A stretch of 64,000 bases of DNA, taken from NCBI GenBank assembly GCA_012838805.1, contig DUON01000024.1, forward strand, positions 1-64,000, given 5' to 3'. Shown here in pieces: positions 45,419-55,287 of this stretch. The stretch comes from Clostridiales bacterium. GTDB lineage: Bacteria > Bacillota > Clostridia > Christensenellales > DTU072. The notes beneath the pieces are model-generated. The model saw only the letters and a list, made by a program, of their open reading frames with translations. It made no database searches and was not told where the DNA came from. The number at the start of each line of letters is the position of its first letter. Within the stretch, counting starts at the first letter, position 1. The translations under genes were made by a program, and so were the position numbers.

Positions 45419-46147
45419 ATGCTGGAAATAAAAAACCTCACCAAGAGGTATAGAAACGCTAGCGTTAACGCTGTTGAAGATTTAAATTTGAAACTAAACG
45501 AGGGCGAGATATTTGGATTTCTGGGAATGAACGGTGCAGGCAAGTCCACAACGATAAAGTGTTTAACGGGGATATATCCGTTCGACAAAGGACAAATCAC
45601 CATATGCGGCAAGGATATAGTCAAAGACAATATACAAGCCAAGCTCAATATAGGATATGTTCCCGACAACCATTCGGTTTATGAAAAGTTCACGGGAAAG
45701 GAATATGTCAACTATATCTCGGACCTATACAAAATAAGCGTAAGCGACAGAAAGGAAAGACTGGAAAAATACGCCAAGATGTTCAGATTAAGTGAACATT
45801 TAGACAAGCAGATAAAGTCATACTCCCACGGGATGAAACAAAAAATCTGCATTATCGCGGCGCTTATTCACCAGCCGCCCCTATGGGTGCTTGACGAACC
45901 CATGATGGGGCTTGACCCACAGTCCACCGTTCAGATAGTAAGGCAGATGAGAGAGCACTGCCAAAAAGGCAATACGGTATTCTTTTCATCGCATAATCTG
46001 GATATGGTGGCGAAAATCTGCGACAGGGCGGCGATTATCGAAAAAGGCAAGTTACATACGATCATAGATCTTCATCAGAAGGGCAACAAGGAAACGCTAG
46101 AGGAGACTTTTCTAAAGATTACGGCTTTTGAGGAAGATTATGAATAA
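45419..46147 (+). CDS. ABC transporter ATP-binding protein
   Basis: 242 residues. Walker A is MNGAGKSTT, the signature is SYSHGMKQKI and Walker B is WVLDEPMMGLD, with the switch His in FFSSHNLDM. Length and the early FGFLGMNGAGKST place it with the exporters that use ABC-2 permeases. It overlaps the permease gene by 8 nt. AGAGG precedes the ATG. Confidence 0.95.
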   Translation: MLEIKNLTKRYRNASVNAVEDLNLKLNEGEIFGFLGMNGAGKSTTIKCLTGIYPFDKGQITICGKDIVKDNIQAKLNIGYVPDNHSVYEKFTGKEYVNYISDLYKISVSDRKERLEKYAKMFRLSEHLDKQIKSYSHGMKQKICIIAALIHQPPLWVLDEPMMGLDPQSTVQIVRQMREHCQKGNTVFFSSHNLDMVAKICDRAAIIEKGKLHTIIDLHQKGNKETLEETFLKITAFEEDYE

Positions 46148-47825
46148 TATAGTTACTTTGCTGAAAATGGAATTCTTGAACCGTTTTGAGAAGATTTCCA
46201 TTAAAGGCGTCAAACCCGTATTAAAAATCCTCATCACGCTTGCCATAAGTGCGATGTTTTTTTGGCTTATATTAAAAGGTTCGGGATATTTCTTTAGAAT
46301 GTTCAACAAAGCTGGCTTGGCGTATGAGGCGCTGGTCATATATTTTACGGGCGCTTTCTTATTCTTATTGATAACCAATATCAGCTCTACTATTAAAGTG
46401 CTTTACTTCAAGGGCGACAACGAAATCTTAATGAGATTTCCCGTTAGCGGTTGGGAAGTCTTTTGGGCAAAGACAATATTCTTATTAATTATCCAAGTGG
46501 CTTTGACATCGCTTGTATCCATTCCTTTATTGATAGCGTACGGTCAGCAAGTTAATGTGACGGCTTCATTTTATGTGTCCATACCCGCAGTCATCCTATT
46601 TCTTGTCTTTATTCCCTTTTTCTTATCCAATGTTTTGGCGATACCTTTTATGCATATAAGTAATAAGATAAGACATCATTATAGTTTCATTATTTTGGCT
46701 TTGACAATTGTGGTGACTTGCATATTTTTGATTTATACCTTGATATTCGAACGAATAATAGTATATATAAGAGACCAAGAATTGTTTTCGGTATTTGAGG
46801 ACAAGACAATACTTATCATAAGCCAAGCTATCAAGTACTTAATTCCCACAAAATACTTTGCGGGCATTATGCTTGGAGAATTTGATGTAACAAGGGTTAT
46901 TAACCGCGAGACCATGGTCGTTACGGTGGGCTCTACCAGAACGATGTCTTATTTGGTCTTGGCGATTATCCTTGAATTATCCGTTATTGGGTCGTATCTT
47001 GTGATAAAAAAGCTATACAGAAAGACTTTGCTCTCCAATATTGAAGCTGAGGGCAGTGCTTTCAAAAAACATACGAAAATCAAAAGAAGAAGCGAATTTT
47101 CCACCTTGATTTATAAAGAATTCATTCAGGTGTTTCGTTCGATAAACTATTCTTTCCAATATTTTGTGTTGGCGTGCTCCATGCCGATTATGGCATATTT
47201 TTGCAATCGCATAGCTTTGAGTATAGGCATGGACAATATCGGGAACAAGATTATACCCGGTCTCACTCTTATGGTAATGCTGATTTTTAATACCATTATC
47301 GTATCCTTTTCAGCCACATCCACCACAAGAGAGGGCTCAAAATTCTATCATACCAAGGTTATGCCCGTACCTATCCATAAACAGCTATTTGTAAAGTTTG
47401 TTATGTACGCCTTGGTTTCTTTTTTGGCGAACACTATTACGATAGCGATTATTATTTTGACCAAGCAGATGTCCACCGACGACAGTTTTGTCTTTATGAA
47501 GCCTTTGGCGATATATTTAATTTCAATAATGATATCCAGCGGTTTGACACTTATCGCCATGAAGATGGATATAATAAAACCAAAGATAGCATTAAGCGGC
47601 GACGGCGAGTTGACAGACAGCAATTCCAATACTACGACCATAGTGCTGATTGGTTTTATTTTATCTTTATTATTTGGGGTGGCGGGAATGCTTATACCGT
47701 ATTTATTAGGCGTGGAGTTTGAGATTATGTTCTATGCGCTTGCTCTCTTCGCTTTGACATTCCTTGTCTTTTCTTTGCTATTTTATTTTATAAGACTAAA
47801 AGCTGCCTATAACAAGATTACATAA
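46140..47825 (+). CDS. ABC-2-like permease
   Basis: 561 residues from the ATG at 46140, which follows TGAGGAAG; a TTG at 46128 is the alternative. About 12 hydrophobic helices are arranged in two halves. A polar central region (about 295-330, rich in Lys and Arg) separates the halves. It resembles the large ABC exporter permeases found beside such ATPases in Firmicutes. The cargo may be an envelope component or the secreted proteins that follow, but nothing proves this. Confidence 0.85.
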   Translation: MNNIVTLLKMEFLNRFEKISIKGVKPVLKILITLAISAMFFWLILKGSGYFFRMFNKAGLAYEALVIYFTGAFLFLLITNISSTIKVLYFKGDNEILMRFPVSGWEVFWAKTIFLLIIQVALTSLVSIPLLIAYGQQVNVTASFYVSIPAVILFLVFIPFFLSNVLAIPFMHISNKIRHHYSFIILALTIVVTCIFLIYTLIFERIIVYIRDQELFSVFEDKTILIISQAIKYLIPTKYFAGIMLGEFDVTRVINRETMVVTVGSTRTMSYLVLAIILELSVIGSYLVIKKLYRKTLLSNIEAEGSAFKKHTKIKRRSEFSTLIYKEFIQVFRSINYSFQYFVLACSMPIMAYFCNRIALSIGMDNIGNKIIPGLTLMVMLIFNTIIVSFSATSTTREGSKFYHTKVMPVPIHKQLFVKFVMYALVSFLANTITIAIIILTKQMSTDDSFVFMKPLAIYLISIMISSGLTLIAMKMDIIKPKIALSGDGELTDSNSNTTTIVLIGFILSLLFGVAGMLIPYLLGVEFEIMFYALALFALTFLVFSLLFYFIRLKAAYNKIT

Positions 47826-47835
47826 AGGTGAAGGC

Positions 47836-50424
47836 ATGAAAAAATTTCTTATAGCGATTATATTTCTTATACCTATTATAGTATTTGTCGCCATTCAAGG
47901 GACGAGTTCTGTTATTCAAGCGTGGGCTCCGCCCGTTAACGCCGAAAGAATAGAGATAAGGGACGAATTCAATAAAAATATTGGCAATGGAAAATTGGTC
48001 ATGCCCAGATATGCCTATGACGGCAGCGACGGCGTAGCTTATATTTATATAAATGTTTATCCCTCTATCGCGTTCTCTGATGAAATTCAGTATACGGTAT
48101 CTGAAGAAGAGAATTATAGAGGCGAATGCGTTATGGAGAAAGTGGACAACTCAAAATATAAGATAACCGCAAAAAAGAGCGGGGATGTACTGTTGAGAAT
48201 TTTTTCAGCCACAAACGACAACGCCTATAAGATGCTCAATGTGTATATCACCAGCGAATACATAAATAACCTATCAATCTATTCACAGAATCAGGAAGGC
48301 TCTCAAAAACATGAAGAGGGAGCGGAGCTGGTCTTTGAGTATGATATGAAGCTTTATGCGTTTGCAAACCCTATCGAGGCGATAGGGGAGAATGTAATAT
48401 TTTGGAAGACAGAGAATGAGGATATCGCATTAGTGGACGCCAATGGCAAAATCACGCCTATGGGAGTGGGAAGGGCAAAGATTACCGCCACTGTAAAAGA
48501 CAAGACCAATACCGAACACTTTACTTTTGTGTTTGTAAACATATATGACAATGTCATATTTAAGAGACTACAAGTCTATCTGAAGCGTGATTTCTTTGAA
48601 AAACTTGACGAATGGGAAAAAGAAGAGTATATATTCAAAAATTTAGTTGTGGAAAACAAAGAAAGACCCATAGAATATGCGGATGTCGAGCTTGTTGAAA
48701 ACGACAAGGACACTTATATTTATCAGGTGCGGGGCAGCCAAATCGTCATCGAGCTTATAGACCAAGACGAACTGATAATCACAAGTGAGTATTTGAGCGA
48801 TATATATTTAGAAAACGGCGGCTATACCTTGATTGTCAATTACAAGGACTTTAATGCCAAGTTCTCCAACAACATCGCATACTATGTTTCGGACAACAAA
48901 ATATTGGAGATAAGAAACGGTCTTATTATTCCCAAAGCCAAGGGCGTATGCCATGTTTATGCCAAGGATATAGTGACCCAAAAGAAAACAAACAGCCTAA
49001 AGCTTGAAGTAAAAGAAAGACCCCTATCATTCCAGCTCAATTACACCAATATGGATAACCAAAAAGGCATAAAGCAGCAGAGGGTGTGGGCGCTGAATTG
49101 GCTGGACGGCGATAAGCTCAAAAATACCTATAATCTTGGAATAGACCAGGCCACATTATATCCTAAATCTGCGAACATGGAGCTGGTTTGGCAGGTTGAC
49201 GATACTAATTTAGCCCAAATAGACCAAAAGGGCAATATTACATTCAAGCCCGAGAGCGTTGGGAAAATGGTCACCGTTACGGCGACGGTGCTTGTACATA
49301 ACATACTTACAGAAATGCAAAGATGCTATACTTTTGAAATGGTATCAGACCCCAATGCCGTCAATGTGTATTCAAAAGACCAGTTCATAAAGGCGGTCGG
49401 AAAAGGCAATCTGGACATGGCGGCGGTATTGCAAAGCGATTTAGAGATGCAAAAGGAAAAATTGGAAATAACAAACAGCATATACGGAAACGGCTATATG
49501 ATTAAATTTGCTTATGACGAAAACAGCGGACAAAACGATAAGGCTTTGGCTGTTTACGGAAGGGATCTAAGCGAAAAGACAACCTCTCTGATATTTGAGA
49601 ATTTTACCATACAGTGTTCGGACGAGTTCAAAAACGGTCAAGACAAGGGCAATACCATATTTATTGAGGATGTCCCGATTCCCGTTATAGTTAGGAACAT
49701 TATCGCAAGATACGCTTGGAACGCAATACATTTGGTGGATGACAAGGATGTGACGGTGGTGGGAAGCATTTTGGGCAATACCGGCTTTGCGGCGATATAT
49801 TTTGGATACAGCTATTATTTTGAAGACCGTCCCAAGGACAATATCACACTAAAGAATATTGTATTCAGGGAGACAGGTTGCGCCTCGCTGATTACCGTGC
49901 CAAGATCTATCAAAACCGATATTAGTGATGTCAATTATATGCCTAATATTATTATCAAAGGCTTTATAGACAGCTATAACTGGAAGAACTTGGAAGAGAT
50001 AGATAAGATGTTCAGGGCTTTTGACGCCTCTATGTTCGGAGACCTTGCCAAAATAAAGACGGTTATTGACAACTTGATGAGCGAGCTTTTGACAAACATC
50101 TTAAAAGACGAACAAAACAGCAAGATTATATACATTGATGAGAATGAAGAATTATGGATAAGCATGAATATGTTCACTTTGGGAATTAATCCATATATAG
50201 ACAGCGACAGTTTTATTTTGGAAAATAAGGATATTTTTGAGCTTACGCCCGTATATCTGCCTTCTTATGTGATAAACACTCTTAAGTTTTTCGGCTCTAA
50301 ATACGAGCTGAGAAATCCTTGCTATTTTCTGATTTACAAGTTTGACAAGGAAAATGGGCCGGCAATAAAGCCTAACGACGCTTGTCCTGAAAACGAGGAA
50401 CTGTTCAGTCGCCTTAGGGGCTAA
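47836..50424 (+). CDS. Large secreted protein with Ig-like (Big_2-type) repeats and a beta-helix-like region
   Basis: 862 residues. A signal peptide or uncleaved N-terminal anchor covers about 1-30. Bacterial Ig-like domains are suggested by DANGKITPMGVGRAKITATV (about 198-217), by NGLIIPKAKGVCHVYAKD near 375 and by DQKGNITFKPESVGKMVTVT near 475. Residues 515-720 contain short beta-strand turns such as DVTVVGSILGNTGFAAIYFG that look like a right-handed beta-helix. There is no LPxTG motif and no C-terminal helix. It lies 10 nt after the permease. Function unknown; adhesion or glycan binding is possible. Confidence 0.8.
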   Translation: MKKFLIAIIFLIPIIVFVAIQGTSSVIQAWAPPVNAERIEIRDEFNKNIGNGKLVMPRYAYDGSDGVAYIYINVYPSIAFSDEIQYTVSEEENYRGECVMEKVDNSKYKITAKKSGDVLLRIFSATNDNAYKMLNVYITSEYINNLSIYSQNQEGSQKHEEGAELVFEYDMKLYAFANPIEAIGENVIFWKTENEDIALVDANGKITPMGVGRAKITATVKDKTNTEHFTFVFVNIYDNVIFKRLQVYLKRDFFEKLDEWEKEEYIFKNLVVENKERPIEYADVELVENDKDTYIYQVRGSQIVIELIDQDELIITSEYLSDIYLENGGYTLIVNYKDFNAKFSNNIAYYVSDNKILEIRNGLIIPKAKGVCHVYAKDIVTQKKTNSLKLEVKERPLSFQLNYTNMDNQKGIKQQRVWALNWLDGDKLKNTYNLGIDQATLYPKSANMELVWQVDDTNLAQIDQKGNITFKPESVGKMVTVTATVLVHNILTEMQRCYTFEMVSDPNAVNVYSKDQFIKAVGKGNLDMAAVLQSDLEMQKEKLEITNSIYGNGYMIKFAYDENSGQNDKALAVYGRDLSEKTTSLIFENFTIQCSDEFKNGQDKGNTIFIEDVPIPVIVRNIIARYAWNAIHLVDDKDVTVVGSILGNTGFAAIYFGYSYYFEDRPKDNITLKNIVFRETGCASLITVPRSIKTDISDVNYMPNIIIKGFIDSYNWKNLEEIDKMFRAFDASMFGDLAKIKTVIDNLMSELLTNILKDEQNSKIIYIDENEELWISMNMFTLGINPYIDSDSFILENKDIFELTPVYLPSYVINTLKFFGSKYELRNPCYFLIYKFDKENGPAIKPNDACPENEELFSRLRG

Positions 50425-50453
50425 TAAAAAAAAACTATTTATTGGAGGTTATT

Positions 50454-51410
50454 ATGGCAGTAAGAAAAGGATGCTGCAGCGGCGGCTGTTTAGTAAAGAT
50501 ACTAATAACAGTAATAATTATAGCGGTGATTATTGGGGGAGCGCTCTGGTGGGTTTCCGTTCAAACTCCCGCAAAGTTGGGTTTTGCGGATACTGAAATA
50601 GGCGGAACCACATTGAGGCAAATGGGGCTTGCCGAGGTGAGAATTATCGACTTGATAAGGATTATCAGAAACCTATTGAAGCCCGACGAAAGCAAGATTG
50701 TCACAAATCCGTACGACCCTGAAAAAGACAAGCTTGCGGCGGACAATAAATTAAAAGACACCAGCATTCCCCTTGACGGAGAAGATCCCGATTATCTTCA
50801 CCTGCTGGGAGAAGAGCCCTTGACCACGACGACGCCCATGCTCTTGGAGCTTGCGGATACCGAAATAGCGTATATCATGGACGCTATAATCAATTCATCT
50901 GCCGAAGCAGACGAGGACCTGCAAGTGATTAGGGATTTGAACGCCGCTTTGGTACAAGTTGAGATAACAAAGGGTTCCACAACCACATTGGGAATGATGA
51001 TGGCGATTGATATCTCTTCAATAAAAAATGATATACCTATGGGAGGGGGCTTGCTCCCCGATAGGATATACCTCAACAGCGTGAATAAGCTGCAAGCCGC
51101 CAACGACGGAATCATTTCCACCCAATCTCAAGGCATTGAGATTAACGGCATGAAAGACGAAACCGCCAAGGCTGTTATCAACGCTTTGTTCAATGCGATA
51201 GTAAAGGAAGAGAATGTATCTGAAGAAGACCCCATAAAGTTCTTTAACGACGCTTTCGGTGCGGTGTTTAAGAGAGTAATCAACAACATAGGCTTGGTGG
51301 GGGATGCTGAACTTGACAGCAATGACGAAGTCATAGAGTCCACCATAACATACGGCAACCAAGGTATAGAGGAGCATATTATTAAGGTTATTACAAGGGA
51401 AAGCATATGA
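50454..51410 (+). CDS. Membrane-anchored extracytoplasmic protein, unknown
   Basis: 318 residues from the ATG at 50454 with TGGAGG 7 nt upstream. The start MAVRKGCCSGGCLVKI is followed by one membrane helix (about 16-36), and the rest is outside. The CC and C residues sit on the cytosolic side just before the helix. The body alternates acidic loops and predicted helices without a recognised domain. It overlaps the nucleosidase gene by 4 nt and follows the 862-aa protein, so the two probably work in the same envelope process. Confidence 0.75.
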   Translation: MAVRKGCCSGGCLVKILITVIIIAVIIGGALWWVSVQTPAKLGFADTEIGGTTLRQMGLAEVRIIDLIRIIRNLLKPDESKIVTNPYDPEKDKLAADNKLKDTSIPLDGEDPDYLHLLGEEPLTTTTPMLLELADTEIAYIMDAIINSSAEADEDLQVIRDLNAALVQVEITKGSTTTLGMMMAIDISSIKNDIPMGGGLLPDRIYLNSVNKLQAANDGIISTQSQGIEINGMKDETAKAVINALFNAIVKEENVSEEDPIKFFNDAFGAVFKRVINNIGLVGDAELDSNDEVIESTITYGNQGIEEHIIKVITRESI

Positions 51411-52075
51411 TTGTAGGCATAATAATAGCCATGTCCGAAGAGCTCAAGCCATATGAAAAACATATCAAAAGCATTGATATTCATTATGGCAAGCAATTTC
51501 ATAAAGGCAAGATTGGCGAAAATGAAATAGTTATCTGCCTTTCGGGCGTAGGCAAGGTCAATGCAGCTTTCGCCACGGCGGTCATGGTTGATAAGTATAA
51601 GCCCTCCCTTATCATAAACACTGGGGTATCGGGGGGCTTAGGGCAAAAAAAACCTATGGATATAGTCGTTGCGGACAAGGTCGCTCAGCACGATGTGGAC
51701 ACCTCTCCCCTTGGAGACCCAAAGGGATTTGTCAGCGGCGTGGACAGAATATACTTTGAGACCTCAAAGACCTATACCCAAAAAATATACAAGTATCTTG
51801 AAAACGCCTCTCTTGGGGTTATGGTCTGTGGAGACCAGTTTATTGCGGACAAAAAAAAGGCAAGTGAAATAGTTAAGACTTTCGGGGCGATAGCATGCGA
51901 TATGGAAAGCGGAGCGATAGCTCAGGTGGCGCATATGACGGATACAGAACTGGTTTTGATAAGAGGCATTGCGGACAGTGCCGATGACAAAGCGCCCGTT
52001 GATTTTAAGAAATTGGTCAGCGAAGTAAGTCTTAAAACTTATAATGCTGTAAAAAAAGTTATTGAAAGACTTTAA
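51407..52075 (+). CDS. mtnN: 5'-methylthioadenosine/S-adenosylhomocysteine nucleosidase
   Basis: 222 residues. It has GIIIAMSEELKP at the start, INTGVSGGL, ACDMESGAIAQV with the catalytic Glu-Ser region, and RGIADSADD. It cleaves the by-products of SAM-using reactions. It is joined by an ATGA overlap to the anchored protein gene, an unexpected partner, and is therefore probably expressed with the ABC operon. Confidence 0.96.
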   Translation: MIVGIIIAMSEELKPYEKHIKSIDIHYGKQFHKGKIGENEIVICLSGVGKVNAAFATAVMVDKYKPSLIINTGVSGGLGQKKPMDIVVADKVAQHDVDTSPLGDPKGFVSGVDRIYFETSKTYTQKIYKYLENASLGVMVCGDQFIADKKKASEIVKTFGAIACDMESGAIAQVAHMTDTELVLIRGIADSADDKAPVDFKKLVSEVSLKTYNAVKKVIERL

Positions 52076-52114
52076 TTATACAAAATATACTTAAGAGATC
52101 ATATAGGACGAAAA

Positions 52115-53989
52115 ATGAAAATAAAAAACATAATAACCAGATACAGCTTATTCTTTTCCCTGCTGCTTGACGCAGGCATGGGGGTTTTGGCGTTTGTTGC
52201 GGCGTATTGGACGAACAGAACACTTTTATTGTTCGCCCAAGAACCCAGCCTGAAGGTTATGTGGATTTATTTTGCTATCTGCATAGTCATCACGATTATG
52301 TGGGTATATATCTTGAAAGGGTACAAGACCGAATGGCGGTACGCAGGGATAACCGAGCTGTTCAATATCATTATCGCGTTTGTGGCATCGGGAATAATGG
52401 CGATACTCATTAGGCTTATTCCCTTTTTCTCCAAGAAAGTATTTTTCGCCACAATAGTGCTTTTCTATTACTATTATTTTTGTTTCATCATGCTTTTAAG
52501 GCTGTCCGCAAGATTTTATCTGGTATTGAAAAAGCGCTTTAGGGTGCTGGGAAGCAATAATGAAAACATAATTATATATGGCGCGGGATATACGGGCGCA
52601 GCTCTTGTGAAAAGGCTCTTAGACAAGCCCGAAGAGGGCTACGACCCTGTGGCGATTATCGACGACGACCCCAAAAAACACAAGAAATTTGTCAGCGACA
52701 TACCCATAATAGGCGGCAGGGACTGTTTGAACTATGCCATTAGAAAATATAAGGCTACTACTATTGCCATAGCCATATCCAAAATAACAAGAGACGAACT
52801 GATTTCAATTTATACTTATATCAAAAAGTTCAATATAAAAATAAAGGTCGCAAGCAATATGAGCGGTGCGGACGCGGTATTGAAAACCGATGTCATAAGC
52901 TTAAAGAACTTGAGGATAGAGGACCTTCTGCACCGAAAAGAGCATAAGATAGACAGAGACCTTTTGGATGAATTCATAAAAGACAAGGTGATTATGGTCA
53001 CTGGCGGGGCGGGCTCTATTGGAAGCGAGATTTGCCGCCAGGCGCTCTATTATCATTGCAAACATCTGATAATCTACGATCACCATGAATACGGCATGTT
53101 TAAGATAAACGAAGAGCTTAAAAAAACATACACAAGCGAAATATATTCCATGGAGATAGGTTCGGTCAGAGACAAGGATAAGGTGAAAAAAGTCATTGAG
53201 CGTTACAAGCCCAATGTGGTCTTTCACGCCGCTGCCTATAAGCATGTGCCTATGATGGAAATAAGTTCGGACGAGGCGGTGAAGAACAATGTCATAGGCA
53301 CTGAGAATGTCATAAATGAATGTATAGCGAACGGCGTTAAGAAATTTATTTTGGTATCTACGGACAAGGCGATAAACCCGGCGAATATCATGGGAGCCAC
53401 CAAGCGTATCGCTGAATTGGTGCTGCAATGCAAAGCTGGGACATCGTCCACACAGCTTGCCGCCGTTAGATTTGGGAATGTGTTGGGTTCAAGCGGCAGC
53501 GTCATCCCCACCTTTATGAATCAAATAAACAATAGAGAGCCCGTAACGGTGACACATCCCGAGATGAAAAGGTACTTTATGACCATACCCGAGGCGGTCA
53601 AGCTGGTTATTCAGGCGGGCGCATTAGCCGAGGGCGGAGAAGTGTTTGTGCTGGATATGGGCGAGCCCGTATATATAAAGGATTTGGCAATAGACCTTAT
53701 TAGGGCAAGCGGACTTATTCCCGAAAAAGATATCAAGATAGAATATACGGGATTAAGACCGGGTGAGAAGCTTTTTGAAGAGCTTCAATATTCGGACGAG
53801 GATGTGGACAAGACCCGCCACAGCGGCATTTTTGTCTGCAAGCTGGGCAAAGTAGACTGTGAAAAGTTTGAGAAAGATTTGCAAGAACTCAAAGAATACA
53901 CTGCGAAAAACGACAAAATTGCGGTGGAAAAGAAGATTTTTGAAATCGTGCCAAGTTTATATAGAGAAAAAAACAACATAGCGAAATAG
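52115..53989 (+). CDS. CapD/PglF-type membrane NDP-sugar 4,6-dehydratase
   Basis: 624 residues. Four N-terminal membrane helices (about 15-135) are followed by a first Rossmann-like domain (YGAGYTGAALVKRLL) and the catalytic domain with VTGGAGSIGSEICRQ and STDKAINPANIMGATKR. The active-site Tyr of most SDRs is replaced by Met in that last motif, as in PglF-type dehydratases. It converts UDP-GlcNAc to a 4-keto-6-deoxy sugar for surface glycans. It precedes glmM, which feeds UDP-GlcNAc synthesis. Confidence 0.93.
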   Translation: MKIKNIITRYSLFFSLLLDAGMGVLAFVAAYWTNRTLLLFAQEPSLKVMWIYFAICIVITIMWVYILKGYKTEWRYAGITELFNIIIAFVASGIMAILIRLIPFFSKKVFFATIVLFYYYYFCFIMLLRLSARFYLVLKKRFRVLGSNNENIIIYGAGYTGAALVKRLLDKPEEGYDPVAIIDDDPKKHKKFVSDIPIIGGRDCLNYAIRKYKATTIAIAISKITRDELISIYTYIKKFNIKIKVASNMSGADAVLKTDVISLKNLRIEDLLHRKEHKIDRDLLDEFIKDKVIMVTGGAGSIGSEICRQALYYHCKHLIIYDHHEYGMFKINEELKKTYTSEIYSMEIGSVRDKDKVKKVIERYKPNVVFHAAAYKHVPMMEISSDEAVKNNVIGTENVINECIANGVKKFILVSTDKAINPANIMGATKRIAELVLQCKAGTSSTQLAAVRFGNVLGSSGSVIPTFMNQINNREPVTVTHPEMKRYFMTIPEAVKLVIQAGALAEGGEVFVLDMGEPVYIKDLAIDLIRASGLIPEKDIKIEYTGLRPGEKLFEELQYSDEDVDKTRHSGIFVCKLGKVDCEKFEKDLQELKEYTAKNDKIAVEKKIFEIVPSLYREKNNIAK

Positions 53990-53997
53990 GGAGGGTT

Positions 53998-55287
53998 ATG
54001 AGGCATTTTGGGACTGATGGCATAAGAGCCATTGCGGATGTTTTTACAGAGGATTATTTAAGAAGAATTGTGCTTGCGGCAATGGAAGTAAATCCCAAAG
54101 CCAAATTCATAATAGCAAGGGACACAAGAAAAAGCGGTTTGGATATAGAAAGAACGCTTTCCCAAACAATTTCAGCTTGCGGGAACAAAGCCGTCGTATT
54201 AGCAATCACTTCCACGCCAACTTTGGCTTTTTTGACAAAAGAGCTCAAGGGCGACTTCGGCATTATGATTTCAGCAAGCCACAATCCGCCCGAATACAAC
54301 GGCATTAAGTTCTTTTCCTCTACGGGCGAAAAGATAAGCGATGAGATTGAACAGAAAATAGACTCCTTGATAGATAATTCTTTTGAAGAAAAAAAGACCC
54401 AGCATGAACAAATTGACTACTATTATGGCGATGATGACTATATAAATTATCTTATCAAGACCTTAACCCCCGATATTAAAGGAATGAAAGTCTGCCTTGA
54501 CTGTGCGAACGGTGCCACGGCGACTATTGCACCCATGCTATTTGCAAAGCTCAAAGCCGATGTCACCGCCTTTAATGTCAATACGGACGGCAAGGATATA
54601 AACATGGGCTGTGGTGCTACCCACCCTGAATACCTTGTCCAAAAGATGAAAGAAAAAGACTATGACATAGGTTTTTCTTATGACGGAGACGGGGACAGGC
54701 TCATGTGTGTTCAGAATGGAAGAATCTTTAACGGCGACCACCTGATGTATGTCCATGCCAAGGTTATGAAAGAAAAAGGAATATTGAATAATAACACTGT
54801 TATAGGCACCGTTATGAGCAATATGGGAACACAAAGGGCGTTTGAAAGGAACGGAATCAGGCTGTTAAGAACTGCGGTGGGCGACAAGCATGTTTATAGA
54901 GAAATGAAAAATAACGGCTATAACTTAGGGGCGGAGGAATGCGGACACATAATCTTCAGTAACTATATGAAGACAGGCGACGGGGTACTGGCAAGCCTTC
55001 TTACGGCGATGCTGGCAAGGGATTATGATTTAAGCACCTTGGACGATATAAAAGAATACCCCAAAGCTATCGAATCATATATGTGCGATAAAGAAACTAT
55101 GGAAAGATACAGAGACGACAAGGAGATACAAGAGTATTTGAGGGAGCTCAAATTCGAAGGTAGGACGGTGGTTCGTCCCAGCGGGACTGAGCCCAAAATA
55201 AGAATACTGGTGGAAGCCGCCGACAGAGAAGCCGCCGAGAATAAGGCGAAAGAAATCAAAGAATTTTTGCGTAGGAGGCTTGGATGA
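53998..55287 (+). CDS. glmM: Phosphoglucosamine mutase
   Basis: 429 residues, slightly shorter than most GlmM. The start is RHFGTDGIRAI, the phosphoserine loop is ISASHNPPEYNGIKFF, the metal loop is YDGDGDR and the phosphate-binding end is VRPSGTEPKIRI. It converts glucosamine-6-phosphate to the 1-phosphate. GGGAGGG precedes the ATG. It overlaps the next gene by 4 nt. Confidence 0.95.
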   Translation: MRHFGTDGIRAIADVFTEDYLRRIVLAAMEVNPKAKFIIARDTRKSGLDIERTLSQTISACGNKAVVLAITSTPTLAFLTKELKGDFGIMISASHNPPEYNGIKFFSSTGEKISDEIEQKIDSLIDNSFEEKKTQHEQIDYYYGDDDYINYLIKTLTPDIKGMKVCLDCANGATATIAPMLFAKLKADVTAFNVNTDGKDINMGCGATHPEYLVQKMKEKDYDIGFSYDGDGDRLMCVQNGRIFNGDHLMYVHAKVMKEKGILNNNTVIGTVMSNMGTQRAFERNGIRLLRTAVGDKHVYREMKNNGYNLGAEECGHIIFSNYMKTGDGVLASLLTAMLARDYDLSTLDDIKEYPKAIESYMCDKETMERYRDDKEIQEYLRELKFEGRTVVRPSGTEPKIRILVEAADREAAENKAKEIKEFLRRRLG

